From Actinomadura bangladeshensis (GTDB lineage: Bacteria > Actinomycetota > Actinomycetes > Streptosporangiales > Streptosporangiaceae), in NCBI RefSeq assembly GCF_004348335.1, contig NZ_SMJW01000016.1, positions 1 to 57,508 of the forward strand: a stretch of 57,508 nucleotides of DNA. The letters are read 5' to 3'. Numbering within the stretch: position 1 is the first letter of the stretch; every line of letters starts with the position of its first letter. This document shows positions 42,564-50,784 of this stretch, one piece after another. Under the pieces are notes generated by a model. That model ran no database searches, had not been told where the DNA came from, and saw only the letters and a list, made by a program, of their open reading frames with translations. A program made the translations under genes and the position numbers.

Positions 42564-42651
42564 CCCCCGCCCACCACCAATCAACGGACGAACTCCGTTC
42601 ACACCGTCCTCCAGCCCCCACCCACCACCATCCAATGGACGAACTCCGTTC
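42564..42651 (+). repeat. Duplicated hairpin unit upstream of glpD
   Basis: A 37-bp unit occurs twice, 51 bp apart (42564-42600 and 42615-42651). Each starts with a CCCACCACCA tract and contains a stem-loop: AACGGA-CGAAC-TCCGTT at 42583-42599 (perfect) and AATGGA-CGAAC-TCCGTT at 42634-42650 (one G-T pair). The second stem is followed by CGCGCCTTTTTGGG. The pair fills the whole glpK-glpD spacer and could modulate read-through or mRNA decay. Confidence 0.7.
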
Positions 42652-42672
42652 GCGCCTTTTTGGGAGTGAGAA

Positions 42673-44328
42673 GTGACATCCGTAGCGCTCGGTCCGCGGT
42701 ACCGGGAGGACGCCCTGCGCGGCCTCGCCGAGACCGAGTTCGACGTCCTGGTCGTCGGCGGCGGCATCGTCGGCGCCGGCGCGGCCCTGGACGCGATCTC
42801 GCGGGGGCTGTCCGTCGCCCTCGTGGAGGCGCGGGACTGGGCGGCCGGGACCTCCAGCCGCTCCAGCAAGCTGATCCACGGCGGGCTGCGGTATCTGGAG
42901 CAGCGCGACTTTGGGCTGGTGCGCGAAGCGCTGCGGGAACGCGGCCTGCTGCTGCACCGGCTGGCGCCGCATCTGGTCCGCCCCGTCCAGTTCCTGTATC
43001 CGCTGCGCAACCGGGTGTGGGAGCGGGCGTACGTCAGCGCGGGCGTCACCCTGTACGACACGATGGGCGGGAGCCGCGCGCTCCCCCGGCACCGGCAGCT
43101 GACCCGGCGCGCCGCGCTGCGCCGGGCCCCCGCGCTGCGCCCGGACGCGCTGATCGGCGCCGTCCAGTACTACGACGCGCAGGTGGACGACGCCCGCTAC
43201 ACGATGATGGTCGCCCGGACCGCCGCCCAGTACGGTGCGACGGTCGCCACCCGCGCCGAGGTCACCGGGTTCCTGCGCGAGGGCGAGCGGGTCACAGGCG
43301 CCACCGTCCTCGACCTGGAGGGCGGCCGGGAGATCGACGTGCGGGCGCGGCGCGTCGTGTGCGCGACCGGCGTGTGGACGGACGGCGCGCAGGCGATGAC
43401 CGGATGCCGCGCGGCGTTCGGCGTGCAGGCGTCCAAGGGCGTCCACCTGGTCGTGCCGCGCGACCGCATCCCGATGGACACCGGCCTGATCACGCGGACG
43501 GCCAAGAGCGTGCTGTTCATCATCCCGTGGGGGCGGCACTGGCTCGTCGGCACCACCGACACCCCGCACGGCGACGGCCCGGACGAGCCCGTCGCCGACC
43601 ACACCGACGTCGGTTACCTCCTCGACCAGGCGAACGCCGTGCTGCGGACCCCGCTCGCGCATGACGACATCGAGGGCGTCTACGCGGGTCTCCGGCCGCT
43701 GCTGTCCGGCGAGATGGACGACACCGCCCGCCTGTCGCGCGAGCACGCGGTCGCCGAGCCGGTGCCGGGCCTGGTCGTGGTCACCGGCGGCAAGTTCACC
43801 ACCTACCGGGTGATGGCGCGGGACGCCGTCGACGCCGTCGCCGAGAGCCTGGACGACGCCGTCCCCGAATCGGTCACCGCGCGGCTCCCCATCCTCGGCG
43901 CGACCGGCTTCGAGGTGCTGTGGAACGAGCGCCGCCGCCTCGCCGCCGCGTCCGGCCTGCACGTCGCGCGCGTCGAGCACCTGCTGCGCCGCTACGGCTC
44001 GTGCACCCGGGAGATCCTGCGGATGATCGCGGGCGACCCGGCCCTCGGCGCGCCCATCCCCGGCGCCGGCGACTACCTGTGCGCCGAGGCCGTCTACGCG
44101 GTGACGCACGAGGGCGCGCTGCACCTGGAGGACGTCCTCGCGCGACGCCTCCGCATCGCGATCGAGGAGTGGGACGGCGGCGTCGCGGCGGCGACCCACG
44201 TCGCCGGCCTGGCCGCCCCGATCCTCGGCTGGGACGAGGAGGAGACCGCGAACGAGATCAAGGCATATGTCCGCCGGACGAGCGAGGAACGCCGCGGCGG
44301 AGCGGCGATCGCCGAGGCCGCCGCCTAG
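42673..44328 (+). CDS. glpD: Glycerol-3-phosphate dehydrogenase
   Basis: A 551-residue FAD-dependent dehydrogenase. The dinucleotide motif is VVGGGIVGAGAALDA (residues 20-34), then the family signature GTSSRSSKLIHGGLRYLEQRDFGLVREAL; FAD contacts near VCATGVWTDGAQ; the substrate Arg region GLRPLLSG and VVVTGGKFTTYRVMA; and a C-terminal DAO_C domain (YLCAEAVYAVTHEGALHLEDVLARRLRI). It oxidises glycerol-3-phosphate to DHAP, feeding electrons to menaquinone at the membrane. GTG at 42673 follows GGGAGTGAG. It is the last gene of the operon, 10 bp from the convergent flavin oxidoreductase gene. Confidence 0.95.
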   Translation: MTSVALGPRYREDALRGLAETEFDVLVVGGGIVGAGAALDAISRGLSVALVEARDWAAGTSSRSSKLIHGGLRYLEQRDFGLVREALRERGLLLHRLAPHLVRPVQFLYPLRNRVWERAYVSAGVTLYDTMGGSRALPRHRQLTRRAALRRAPALRPDALIGAVQYYDAQVDDARYTMMVARTAAQYGATVATRAEVTGFLREGERVTGATVLDLEGGREIDVRARRVVCATGVWTDGAQAMTGCRAAFGVQASKGVHLVVPRDRIPMDTGLITRTAKSVLFIIPWGRHWLVGTTDTPHGDGPDEPVADHTDVGYLLDQANAVLRTPLAHDDIEGVYAGLRPLLSGEMDDTARLSREHAVAEPVPGLVVVTGGKFTTYRVMARDAVDAVAESLDDAVPESVTARLPILGATGFEVLWNERRRLAAASGLHVARVEHLLRRYGSCTREILRMIAGDPALGAPIPGAGDYLCAEAVYAVTHEGALHLEDVLARRLRIAIEEWDGGVAAATHVAGLAAPILGWDEEETANEIKAYVRRTSEERRGGAAIAEAAA

Positions 44329-44338
44329 CCGGCCCGCA

Positions 44339-45499
44339 TCAGCTCGGGATCAGAGGACAGTGGGTGCCCTTGTAGATCGTCGGAACACAGTGATTGCAGT
44401 GCGTGCACAGGGAAGGCGTGGACGGGTCCGCGGCGATGCGGTTCACCAGGTCGGGTTCGCGCAGCAGCGCGCGGGCCATGGCGACGAACTGGAAGCCCTC
44501 CTCCATCGCCTTGTCCATGGTCGCGCGGTCGGTGATGCCGCCCAGCAGGATCAGCGGTAGGTCGAGTTCCGCCCGGAACCTGCGGGCGTGCTCCAGCAGA
44601 TAGGCGTCCTGGTAGGGGTAGACGCGCAGGAACTGCTTGCCGAACATCCGCAGGCCGATGCGCATGGGGAGCTTGTAGCTCGCCGCGAACTCGGGGATCG
44701 GCATCGGGCCGCGGAACAGGTACATCGGGTTGAGCAGGGAGCTGCCGGCGGTCAGCTCCAGCGCGTCGACCGTGCCCTCTTCCTGGAGTCTCCGCGCGAC
44801 GTACAGGCTGTCGTCGATGTCCAGGCCGCCGCGGACGCCGTCGCGCATGTTGAGCTTGCCGGTGACCGCGATGCGGTCGCCGACCTCGTCGCGGACGGCG
44901 CGGGCGATGCCGAGCGCGACCTTGGCGCGGTTCTCGATCGGGCCGCCGTAGGCGTCCTTGCGCCGGTTGAGGCGGGGGCTGAGGAACGAGCTGGCCAGGT
45001 AGTTGTGCCCGAAGTGCATCTCCACGGCGTCGAAGCCGGACTCGATCGCCAGGCGCGCGGCCTCGGCGTGCGCGCGGGTGATGCGCTCGATGTCCTCGGC
45101 CGTGGCGACCTTCGTGAAGGCCATGCCGAGCGGGTTGAAGAACCGCCCCGCGGAGATGGCGGGCAGCCTGTTGGAGCTGGCGTCGGCGACGGGCCCCGCG
45201 TGCCCGATCTGCGCGGACGCCGCGGCGCCCTCGTCGTGCACGGCGTCGGTGAGGCGGCGCAGCCCGGGGACGGCCTCGGGCCGCATCCAGATCTGCCCGC
45301 GCTCCGTCCGCCCCTCGGGCGAGACCGCGCAGTACGCGACGGTCGTCATGCCCACTCCCCCGGCGGCCGGCCGCCGGTGGTACTCGATCAGCTCGTCGCT
45401 CACCACCGCGTCCGGGGTCATCCCCTCGAACGTCGCGGCCTTGATCACCCGATTGCGCAGCGTCAGCGGCCCCAGCTGCGCCTTGTCGAACACGTCCAC
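44339..45499 (-). CDS. NADH:flavin oxidoreductase (old yellow enzyme family)
   Basis: A 386-residue TIM-barrel flavoprotein of the 2,4-dienoyl-CoA reductase/OYE type: LGPLTLRNRVIKAATFEGM, GFDAVEMHFGHNYLASSFLSPRLNRRKDAYGGPIENR, LILLGGITDRATMDKAMEEGFQFVAMARALLREPDL, and a C-terminal CTHCNHCVPTIYKGTHC cluster suited to a 4Fe-4S centre. It lacks the C-terminal FAD/NAD domain of full 2,4-dienoyl-CoA reductases. It lies downstream of the fadE30-fadA6 operon behind strong hairpins. A role in reducing an unsaturated steroid or fatty acyl intermediate is possible but unproven. GTG start at 45499. Confidence 0.9.
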   Translation of the reverse strand: MDVFDKAQLGPLTLRNRVIKAATFEGMTPDAVVSDELIEYHRRPAAGGVGMTTVAYCAVSPEGRTERGQIWMRPEAVPGLRRLTDAVHDEGAAASAQIGHAGPVADASSNRLPAISAGRFFNPLGMAFTKVATAEDIERITRAHAEAARLAIESGFDAVEMHFGHNYLASSFLSPRLNRRKDAYGGPIENRAKVALGIARAVRDEVGDRIAVTGKLNMRDGVRGGLDIDDSLYVARRLQEEGTVDALELTAGSSLLNPMYLFRGPMPIPEFAASYKLPMRIGLRMFGKQFLRVYPYQDAYLLEHARRFRAELDLPLILLGGITDRATMDKAMEEGFQFVAMARALLREPDLVNRIAADPSTPSLCTHCNHCVPTIYKGTHCPLIPS

Positions 45500-45564
45500 G
45501 GCGAGCTCCGTTTCCTTATCTAGGTCTGAACCTCAGCCACCGGAACACGGGTTGCGCGGCCGGA

Positions 45565-45687
45565 GGGCGCTCTAGCGCCCGGAGGTCGCGCGACCCGCCG
45601 GCCGAGAGGCCGTTTCCTGAGACGCGCCAGCGGCTCGGAAAACGGCCTCTCGGCCGTAACGGGGGTTCCAGGGGGTCGCCCCCCTGG
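45565..45687 (-). terminator. Stack of three hairpins after fadA6
   Basis: Three stems lie in the 189-bp spacer between fadA6 and the OYE gene: CCAGGGGG/CCCCCTGG (45668-45675, 45680-45687), GGCCGAGAGGCCGTTTCC with its inverted copy carrying one extra A (45600-45617, 45637-45655), and GGGCGCT-CT-AGCGCCC (45565-45580). The first belongs to the GC hairpin repeat family. Together they should end transcription of the fadE30-SDR-kstR2-fadA6 operon. Confidence 0.7.
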
Positions 45688-45688
45688 G

Positions 45689-46843
45689 CTAGCACAGTTC
45701 GATGATCGTGACGTTGGCCTGGCCGCCGCCCTCGCACATGGTCTGGAGGCCGTAGCGGCCGCCGGTGCGCTCCAGTTCGTGGAGGAGGGTGGTCATGAGG
45801 CGGGCGCCGGTGGCGCCGAGGGGGTGGCCGAGGGCGATGGCGCCGCCGTTCGGGTTGACCTTCGCCGGGTCGGCTCCGGTCTCCTTCAGCCAGGCGAGGA
45901 CGACGGACGCGAACGCCTCGTTGATCTCGACGGCGTCGATGTCGCCGATCGTCATCCCGGTCTTCTTCAGCGCGTAGGCGGTGGCGGGGATCGGCGCGGA
46001 CAGCATCCGGATCGGGTCCTCGCCGCGCGCGGAGATGTGGTGGATGCGGGCGCGCGGGGTGAGCCCGTGGTCCTTGACGGCCTGCTCGGACGCGATGAGC
46101 AGCGCGGCGGAGCCGTCGGAGATCTGGGACGAGACGGCCGCGGTGAGGCGTCCGCCGTCCACGAGGGTCTTCAGGCCCGCCATCTTCTCCAGGGTGGTGT
46201 CGCGGCGCGGCCCCTCGTCGGTGGCGACCTCCTCGTAGGGGGCGATCTCGCGCTCGAAGCGGCCCTCGTCGATGGCGCGGATGGCGCGCTGGTGCGACTC
46301 GTAGGCGAACCTCTCCATGTCCTCGCGGGACAGGTCCCAGTCGCGGGCGATCATCTCGGCGCCGTTGAACTGGGAGACCTCGGTGTCGCCGTAGCGGCGC
46401 GTCCAGCCCTTGGAGCCGGCGAAGGGGCCCTCGGTGAAGCCGAGCGGCGCGGCGGCGGTCATCGCCGAGGCGATCGGGATCTGCGACATGTTCTGCACGC
46501 CGCCCGCGACGACCAGGTCGGACGTCCCGGACAGGACGGCCTGCGCGGCGAAGTGCACGGCCTGCTGGGAGGAGCCGCACTGCCGGTCGACGGTGACGCC
46601 GGGGACCTCCTCGGGCAGCCCCGCGGCGAGCCAGCAGGTGCGGGCGATGTCGCCGGCCTGCGGCCCGAGGGTGTCGACGCAGCCGAACACGACGTCCTCG
46701 ACGGCGGACGGGTCGATCCTCGTCCGGTCCATGAGCGCGGTGAGGACGTGCGCGCCGAGGTCGGCGGGGTGCACGCCGGCGAGCCCGCCGTTGCGCCGCC
46801 CCACGGGGGCGCGGACGGCGTCGACGATGTATGCCTCGGCCAT
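45689..46843 (-). CDS. fadA6: Steroid 3-ketoacyl-CoA thiolase FadA6
   Basis: A 384-residue thiolase: active-site Cys in TVDRQCGSSQQAVHFAAQAV, INEAFASVV, the His in NGGAIALGHPLGATGARL and the second Cys in TMCEGGGQANVTIIE. Length and context match FadA6 of M. tuberculosis, which cleaves the open-chain 3-oxo CoA thioesters made after steroid rings C and D are opened. It is last in the operon fadE30-SDR-kstR2-fadA6, with AAGGAGA before the ATG. General acetyl-CoA acetyltransferase activity cannot be ruled out from sequence alone. Confidence 0.92.
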   Translation of the reverse strand: MAEAYIVDAVRAPVGRRNGGLAGVHPADLGAHVLTALMDRTRIDPSAVEDVVFGCVDTLGPQAGDIARTCWLAAGLPEEVPGVTVDRQCGSSQQAVHFAAQAVLSGTSDLVVAGGVQNMSQIPIASAMTAAAPLGFTEGPFAGSKGWTRRYGDTEVSQFNGAEMIARDWDLSREDMERFAYESHQRAIRAIDEGRFEREIAPYEEVATDEGPRRDTTLEKMAGLKTLVDGGRLTAAVSSQISDGSAALLIASEQAVKDHGLTPRARIHHISARGEDPIRMLSAPIPATAYALKKTGMTIGDIDAVEINEAFASVVLAWLKETGADPAKVNPNGGAIALGHPLGATGARLMTTLLHELERTGGRYGLQTMCEGGGQANVTIIELC

Positions 46844-46869
46844 GGGGTCTTCTCCTTCGTACAGGGGGT

Positions 46870-47487
46870 CTAGCTCGCCTGGATGCCTTCGAGGAACATG
46901 GCGAGGTACTGCTTGGCGATGTCGTCGGCGGACAGCCGCCCGCCGTGCTGGTACCAGTTCGCCGCGACCCAGACGGTGTCGCGGATGAACCGGTACACGA
47001 GGGTCCGGTCGAGGTCGGCGCGGAACGCGCCCTCCTTGACGCCCCGGTCCAGCAGGGACAGCCACATCTCCTCGAACCGGCGCTGGGAGTCGAGCAGGTA
47101 GTGGAAGCGTTCGCTGGTCGCGAGGTGCTTGGACTCGTTCTGGTAGAGGACGACGGCGGGCCGGTGCCGGTCTATCGACCGGAACGACTGGGCGACGATG
47201 GCCTCCAGGGTGTCCCGGGCGCTGAGGTCCGCCGCGAGGATCCGCTCGTACCCGGCCCACATCTCGTCCAGGAACGTCCGGAGGATCTCGTCGGCCATCG
47301 ACTCCTTGGAGTCGAAGTGGTAGTAGAGGCTGCCGCCGAGGATGCCGGCGGCGTCGGCGACCTTCCGGACCGTGGTGGCGGAGTAGCCCTGGGAGGCGAA
47401 CACCTCGGCGGCCGTGGCGAGCAGTTCCGCCCGACGTTCCGCGCGGGCGGCGGCGGTGCCCTCGGCGTCGCGCCGTCGTGGACTCAT
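46870..47487 (-). CDS. kstR2: KstR2, TetR-family repressor of HIP degradation genes
   Basis: A 205-residue TetR protein. The HTH is at about residues 18-65 (AELLATAAEVFASQGYSATTVRKVADAAGILGGSLYYHFDSKESMADEI), and the C-terminal ligand domain has KSMADEILRTF-type helices, ESKHLATSERFHYLLDSQRRFEEMW and DTVWVAANWYQHGGRLSADDIAKQYLAMFLEG, which are characteristic of KstR2. It represses the ring C/D genes and is released by HIP-CoA in actinobacteria. Its place between the SDR and fadA6 is conserved. The two KstR2-like boxes in this window (26789-26802, 49540-49553) are its expected sites, the second giving autoregulation. Confidence 0.92.
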   Translation of the reverse strand: MSPRRRDAEGTAAARAERRAELLATAAEVFASQGYSATTVRKVADAAGILGGSLYYHFDSKESMADEILRTFLDEMWAGYERILAADLSARDTLEAIVAQSFRSIDRHRPAVVLYQNESKHLATSERFHYLLDSQRRFEEMWLSLLDRGVKEGAFRADLDRTLVYRFIRDTVWVAANWYQHGGRLSADDIAKQYLAMFLEGIQAS

Positions 47488-47494
47488 GTGCTTC

Positions 47495-48274
47495 CTATGC
47501 GTGCTGGGAGGAGACGGAGACGACCTCGCCCGTCATGTACGAGGAGTAGTCGCTGGCCAGGAAGACGATAACGTTGGCCACCTCCCACGGCTCGGCGTAG
47601 CGCCCGAACGCCTCCCGGCGCGTCAGCTCGTCCAGCAGCTCCTCCGAGGTCACCTTGACCAGGTGCGGGTGCATCGCCAGGGACGGCGAGACGGCGTTGA
47701 TCCGGACGCCGTAGTCGGCGGCCTCCAGCGCGGAGCAGCGGGTGAGCGCCATGACGCCGGCCTTCGCGGCGGCGTAGTGCGACTGGCCCTTCTGCGCCCG
47801 CCAGCCGATCACCGAGGCGTTGTTGACGATGACGCCCGCGCCCTGGCCGCGCATGACGCGCAGGGCGGCGCGGGTGCAGCGCATAGTGCCGTTGAGGGTG
47901 ATGTCGATCACGCGGTCCCACTGCTCGTCGGCCATGTCGACGAGGTCGGCCGTCCCGCCGAGGCCGGCGTTGTTGACGGCGACGTCGATGCGCCCGAAGC
48001 GCTCCACGGCCAGGTCGTACAGGGCCCGCACCTGCTCCTCGGACGTGACGTCGCAGGGCAGGGAGGCGACGCGGTCGGCGCCGAACTCCTTCTCCAGCTC
48101 CTGCGCGGACGCGGTGAGCCGCCGCTCGTGGGTGTCGGAGATCAGGACGCGGGCGCCCTCCTCCAGGCAGCGGCGGGCGGTGGCGCCGCCGATCCCGGCC
48201 CCGGCCGCCGCGGTGATCACGACGGCGCGGTCCTTGAGCAGTCCGTGTCCGGGGACGTAGGGGGGCGGCGTCAT
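47495..48274 (-). CDS. SDR oxidoreductase of the KstR2 regulon (Rv3559c-like)
   Basis: A 259-residue short-chain dehydrogenase: ITAAAGAGIGGATARRCLEEGA cofactor motif, CDVTSEEQV, NNAGLGG, and the catalytic NASVIGWRAQKGQSHYAAAKAG. Its start overlaps the fadE30 stop (ATGA) and its stop is 7 bp before kstR2. The same gene order, fadE30-SDR-kstR2-fadA6, is found in M. tuberculosis (Rv3560c to Rv3556c). It probably oxidises a hydroxyacyl-CoA intermediate of ring C/D breakdown. Confidence 0.9.
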   Translation of the reverse strand: MTPPPYVPGHGLLKDRAVVITAAAGAGIGGATARRCLEEGARVLISDTHERRLTASAQELEKEFGADRVASLPCDVTSEEQVRALYDLAVERFGRIDVAVNNAGLGGTADLVDMADEQWDRVIDITLNGTMRCTRAALRVMRGQGAGVIVNNASVIGWRAQKGQSHYAAAKAGVMALTRCSALEAADYGVRINAVSPSLAMHPHLVKVTSEELLDELTRREAFGRYAEPWEVANVIVFLASDYSSYMTGEVVSVSSQHA

Positions 48275-49527
48275 CCACGTGCCTCTCTGCTGGCGGTCGG
48301 TTCACGGGGCAGCCCGAGCACGCGCTCGGCGATGATGTTGCGCTGGATCTCGTTCGACCCGGCGTAGATCGTGTCGGAGCGGGAGAACAGGAACAGCCGC
48401 TGCCAGTCGTTCAGGTCGTAGCTCCCCCCGGGGGCGAACCCCCGAACCCCCTGGGCTTCGCCCGAAGTGCGGTCGGAGGGCTCGCCGTCGGCGACGAGGC
48501 CGGCCGCGCCGAGGACGTCCATGGCCAGCTCGCCCAGTTCCCGGTGCCAGGTGCCCCAGACGAGCTTGGAGATGGACGACTCGGGCCCGGGCGCTCCGGC
48601 GGCGACGCCCGCCATGGTCCGCACGGCGTTCAGCCGCATGATCTCCAGGCCCATGTAGGAGCGGGTCAGCCGGTCGCGCAGCAGCGGGTCGTCGATGGCG
48701 CCGGTGCGGCGGGCGAGGTCGGCGACGCCCTGGAACTCGCGGGCGAACCCCACCTGCTGGCCGAGGGTCGCGACGCCGCGCTCGAACCCGAGCGTCGCCA
48801 TCGCGATCTTCCAGCCCTCGCCGGGCGCGCCGACGATGTTGCCGGCGTCGGTGCGGGCGCCGTCGAAGAACACCTCGTTGAACTCGGAGGTGCCGGTCAG
48901 CTGGATGATCGGCCGGATGTCCACGCCGTCCTGCCTCATCGGGACGAGCAGGTACGACAGGCCCTTGTGCCGGGACGAGCCGGGCTCGGTGCGGCAGACG
49001 ACGAAGCACCAGTCGGCTTCGAGGGCGAGGGACGTCCACACCTTCTGGCCGTTGACCGTCCAGTGGTCGCCGGCGAGTTCGGCGCGGGTCTGGACGTTGG
49101 CGAGGTCGGAGCCCGCGTCCGGCTCGGAGTAGCCCTGGCACCACAGCTCCTCGACCGCCACGATCGGCGGGAGGAAGCGGGCGCGCTGCTCGTCGGTGCC
49201 GAAGGCGATGATCGTGGGGCCGAGCAGGTTCTCGCCGATGTGGTTGACCCGGGCGGGGCCGTCGGCGAGCGCGTACTCCTCGTGGAAGATGACCTGCTGC
49301 TCGAGGCTGGCGCCGCGCCCGCCGTACTCGGCCGGCCAGCCGACGCACGTCCAGCCGGCCGCGGCCATGTGCCGCTCCCAGGCCAGCCGCTCCTCGAACG
49401 CCTCGTGCTCGCGGCCGGGGCCGCCGAGCCCGCGGACGTGCGCGAACTCCCCCGACAGGTTCGCCTGGAGCCAGTCGCGGACCTCGGCGCGGAAGGCGCG
49501 GTCCGCCGGCGACTCGTTCTGGTTCAC
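48271..49527 (-). CDS. fadE30: Acyl-CoA dehydrogenase FadE30 with an in-frame insertion
   Basis: A 418-residue acyl-CoA dehydrogenase matching FadE30: GWPAEYGGRGASLEQQVIFHEEYALADGPARVNHIGENLLGPTI, WCQGYSEPDAGSDLANVQTRAEL, KVWTSLALEADWCFVVCRTE and the C-terminal DLNDWQRLFLFSRSDTIYAGSNEIQRNIIAERVLGLPREP. FadE30 dehydrogenates the HIP-CoA side chain. It is about 30 residues longer than the M. tuberculosis protein. Much of this is an insertion at about residues 349-368 (SDRTSGEAQGVRGFAPGGS), encoded by a GC hairpin repeat, just before the FAD-binding C-terminal helices. GTG at 49527 follows CCGGAG. Confidence 0.92.
   Translation of the reverse strand: MNQNESPADRAFRAEVRDWLQANLSGEFAHVRGLGGPGREHEAFEERLAWERHMAAAGWTCVGWPAEYGGRGASLEQQVIFHEEYALADGPARVNHIGENLLGPTIIAFGTDEQRARFLPPIVAVEELWCQGYSEPDAGSDLANVQTRAELAGDHWTVNGQKVWTSLALEADWCFVVCRTEPGSSRHKGLSYLLVPMRQDGVDIRPIIQLTGTSEFNEVFFDGARTDAGNIVGAPGEGWKIAMATLGFERGVATLGQQVGFAREFQGVADLARRTGAIDDPLLRDRLTRSYMGLEIMRLNAVRTMAGVAAGAPGPESSISKLVWGTWHRELGELAMDVLGAAGLVADGEPSDRTSGEAQGVRGFAPGGSYDLNDWQRLFLFSRSDTIYAGSNEIQRNIIAERVLGLPREPTASREARG
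48429..48444. repeat. GC hairpin repeat, copy d, inside fadE30
   Basis: CGGGGG (48429-48434) and CCCCCG (48439-48444) form a 6-bp stem. On the coding strand the loop is TTCG, a stable tetraloop. The flanking GCCCAGGGGG is shared with the hairpin after fadA6. It is translated as part of the extra segment of FadE30. Confidence 0.6.
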
Positions 49528-49539
49528 GCTCCGGACTCT

Positions 49540-49553
49540 ACCAAACAGTTGTT
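49540..49553. promoter_or_regulatory. KstR2-like operator upstream of fadE30
   Basis: On the minus strand this reads AACAACTGTTTGGT, identical in 13 of 14 positions to the site before echA20. Flanking bases are also shared (TTCT before, RGA after). It begins 13 bp upstream of the GTG start of fadE30 and overlaps the stop codon of the preceding glycosyltransferase gene, so the promoter must lie partly within that gene. Confidence 0.75.
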
Positions 49554-50784
49554 AGAAAGAATCACTCCCCAGTGCGGGTTCGGCCGCCGGTTCCGGGACC
49601 GGCGCGGCGGGGCGCTCCGGCACGGCCCGCGGCAGTTCCCGGTGGAGCAGGTCGAACAGCCGGTCCCAGCGGGCGAGGACGGCGTCCGGGTGGAACCGGA
49701 GTACCGAGGCGCGCGCCTCGGCGCCCAGCGCGCGGCGCAGGTCGGGGTCGTCGATGAGCCGCTCCAGGGCCGACGCGAACGCGGCCGTGTCGCCGGGTTC
49801 GACCAGGATCCCGCCCCGGCCGTCCTCGATCAGCGTCCGGACCCCCGGCGCGCAGTCGAAGGCCACCGTCGGCAGCCCGTACGCCATGGCCTCCAGCACC
49901 GACATCGGAAAGCCCTCCGACCGCGAGGGCAGGGCGAAGACCGACGCCTCGACCAGCGCCTCCTCGACGTCGGCGACCACGCCCCGGAACTCCACGGAGC
50001 CGGCCATCGCGGCCGCCCGGGCGCGCAGGTCCGCCTCGTCGGGGCCGCTGCCGTAGATGTGGAGCCGCCACTCCGGGCGGCGCGCGGAGATCCGCCCCCA
50101 CGCCTCCAGCATCAGGTCCATGCCCTTCTCGTAGGAGAGGCGGCCGACGCAGGCCACCACGGGGAGGTCCAGCGTGGGATGGACGGTCGGCGTGACGTGC
50201 AATGGGTTCGGGATGTAGTCGGCGTTGGTCATGCCGTCCCGGGCCCAGGCGTCGGCGTCCTCGGCGGTCAGGACCAGCATCCGGTCGGCGTCCCTGTAGT
50301 GCTCCTTGACCCGCCGGTACCGGGTCGATCTGCGGGTGGCCTTGTAGGACTCGTGGCTCATCGCCACGACCCGCAGGCCGGAGGTGTCGGCGAGCCGCAC
50401 CCACTCCATCGCCCACACCTGCGCCACGATGACCACCGAGCCGGGCTCCGCGGCGGCGAACAGCTCCGACAGCCGGGCGGCGCCGCGCCGCTGGGCCGCC
50501 GCCCGCCGCAGCTCCCGTGCGCGCGCCACCGCGTTCAGGCGGTCCAGGGGCCTGTTCGGCCGCCACGCCATCACCGGGGCCCGCCATTCGCGGTGCAGGA
50601 CCTCGACGGCGTAGGAGCCGTCGCGGCCGTGGTGGTACGGCTCCGGGCCGCGGGTGATCCCGACGAGCGTGACGCGGTCGCCGCGTCCGGCCAGCAGCCG
50701 CGCCATGTGGTGCGCCCAGCGCTGGAGCCCGCCCATCTCGTCGGCGTTGTTGCACACGATGAAGACGTCACGCCGTGCGGCCAT
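49552..50784 (-). CDS. Glycosyltransferase family 4 protein
   Basis: A 410-residue GT-B glycosyltransferase. The N-lobe has NNADEMGGLQRWAHHMARLLAGRGDRVTLVG. The C-lobe has VACVGRLSYEKGMDLMLEAW, LHIYGSGPDEADLR, and the nucleotide-sugar E-x7-E motif in SRSEGFPMSVLEAMAYGLP. There is no signal peptide; it acts at the inner membrane face. It overlaps the end of the upstream GT2/glycerophosphotransferase gene by 17 bp, so the two are co-translated and probably build the same wall polymer. The acceptor and sugar are unknown. Confidence 0.92.
   Translation of the reverse strand: MAARRDVFIVCNNADEMGGLQRWAHHMARLLAGRGDRVTLVGITRGPEPYHHGRDGSYAVEVLHREWRAPVMAWRPNRPLDRLNAVARARELRRAAAQRRGAARLSELFAAAEPGSVVIVAQVWAMEWVRLADTSGLRVVAMSHESYKATRRSTRYRRVKEHYRDADRMLVLTAEDADAWARDGMTNADYIPNPLHVTPTVHPTLDLPVVACVGRLSYEKGMDLMLEAWGRISARRPEWRLHIYGSGPDEADLRARAAAMAGSVEFRGVVADVEEALVEASVFALPSRSEGFPMSVLEAMAYGLPTVAFDCAPGVRTLIEDGRGGILVEPGDTAAFASALERLIDDPDLRRALGAEARASVLRFHPDAVLARWDRLFDLLHRELPRAVPERPAAPVPEPAAEPALGSDSF

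Noticed and set aside
42564..42651. CRISPR-like repeat pair
   Set aside because: There are only two imperfect copies, with a 14-bp gap and no cas genes. The Cas4-like nuclease at 11666 is far away and in a different context.
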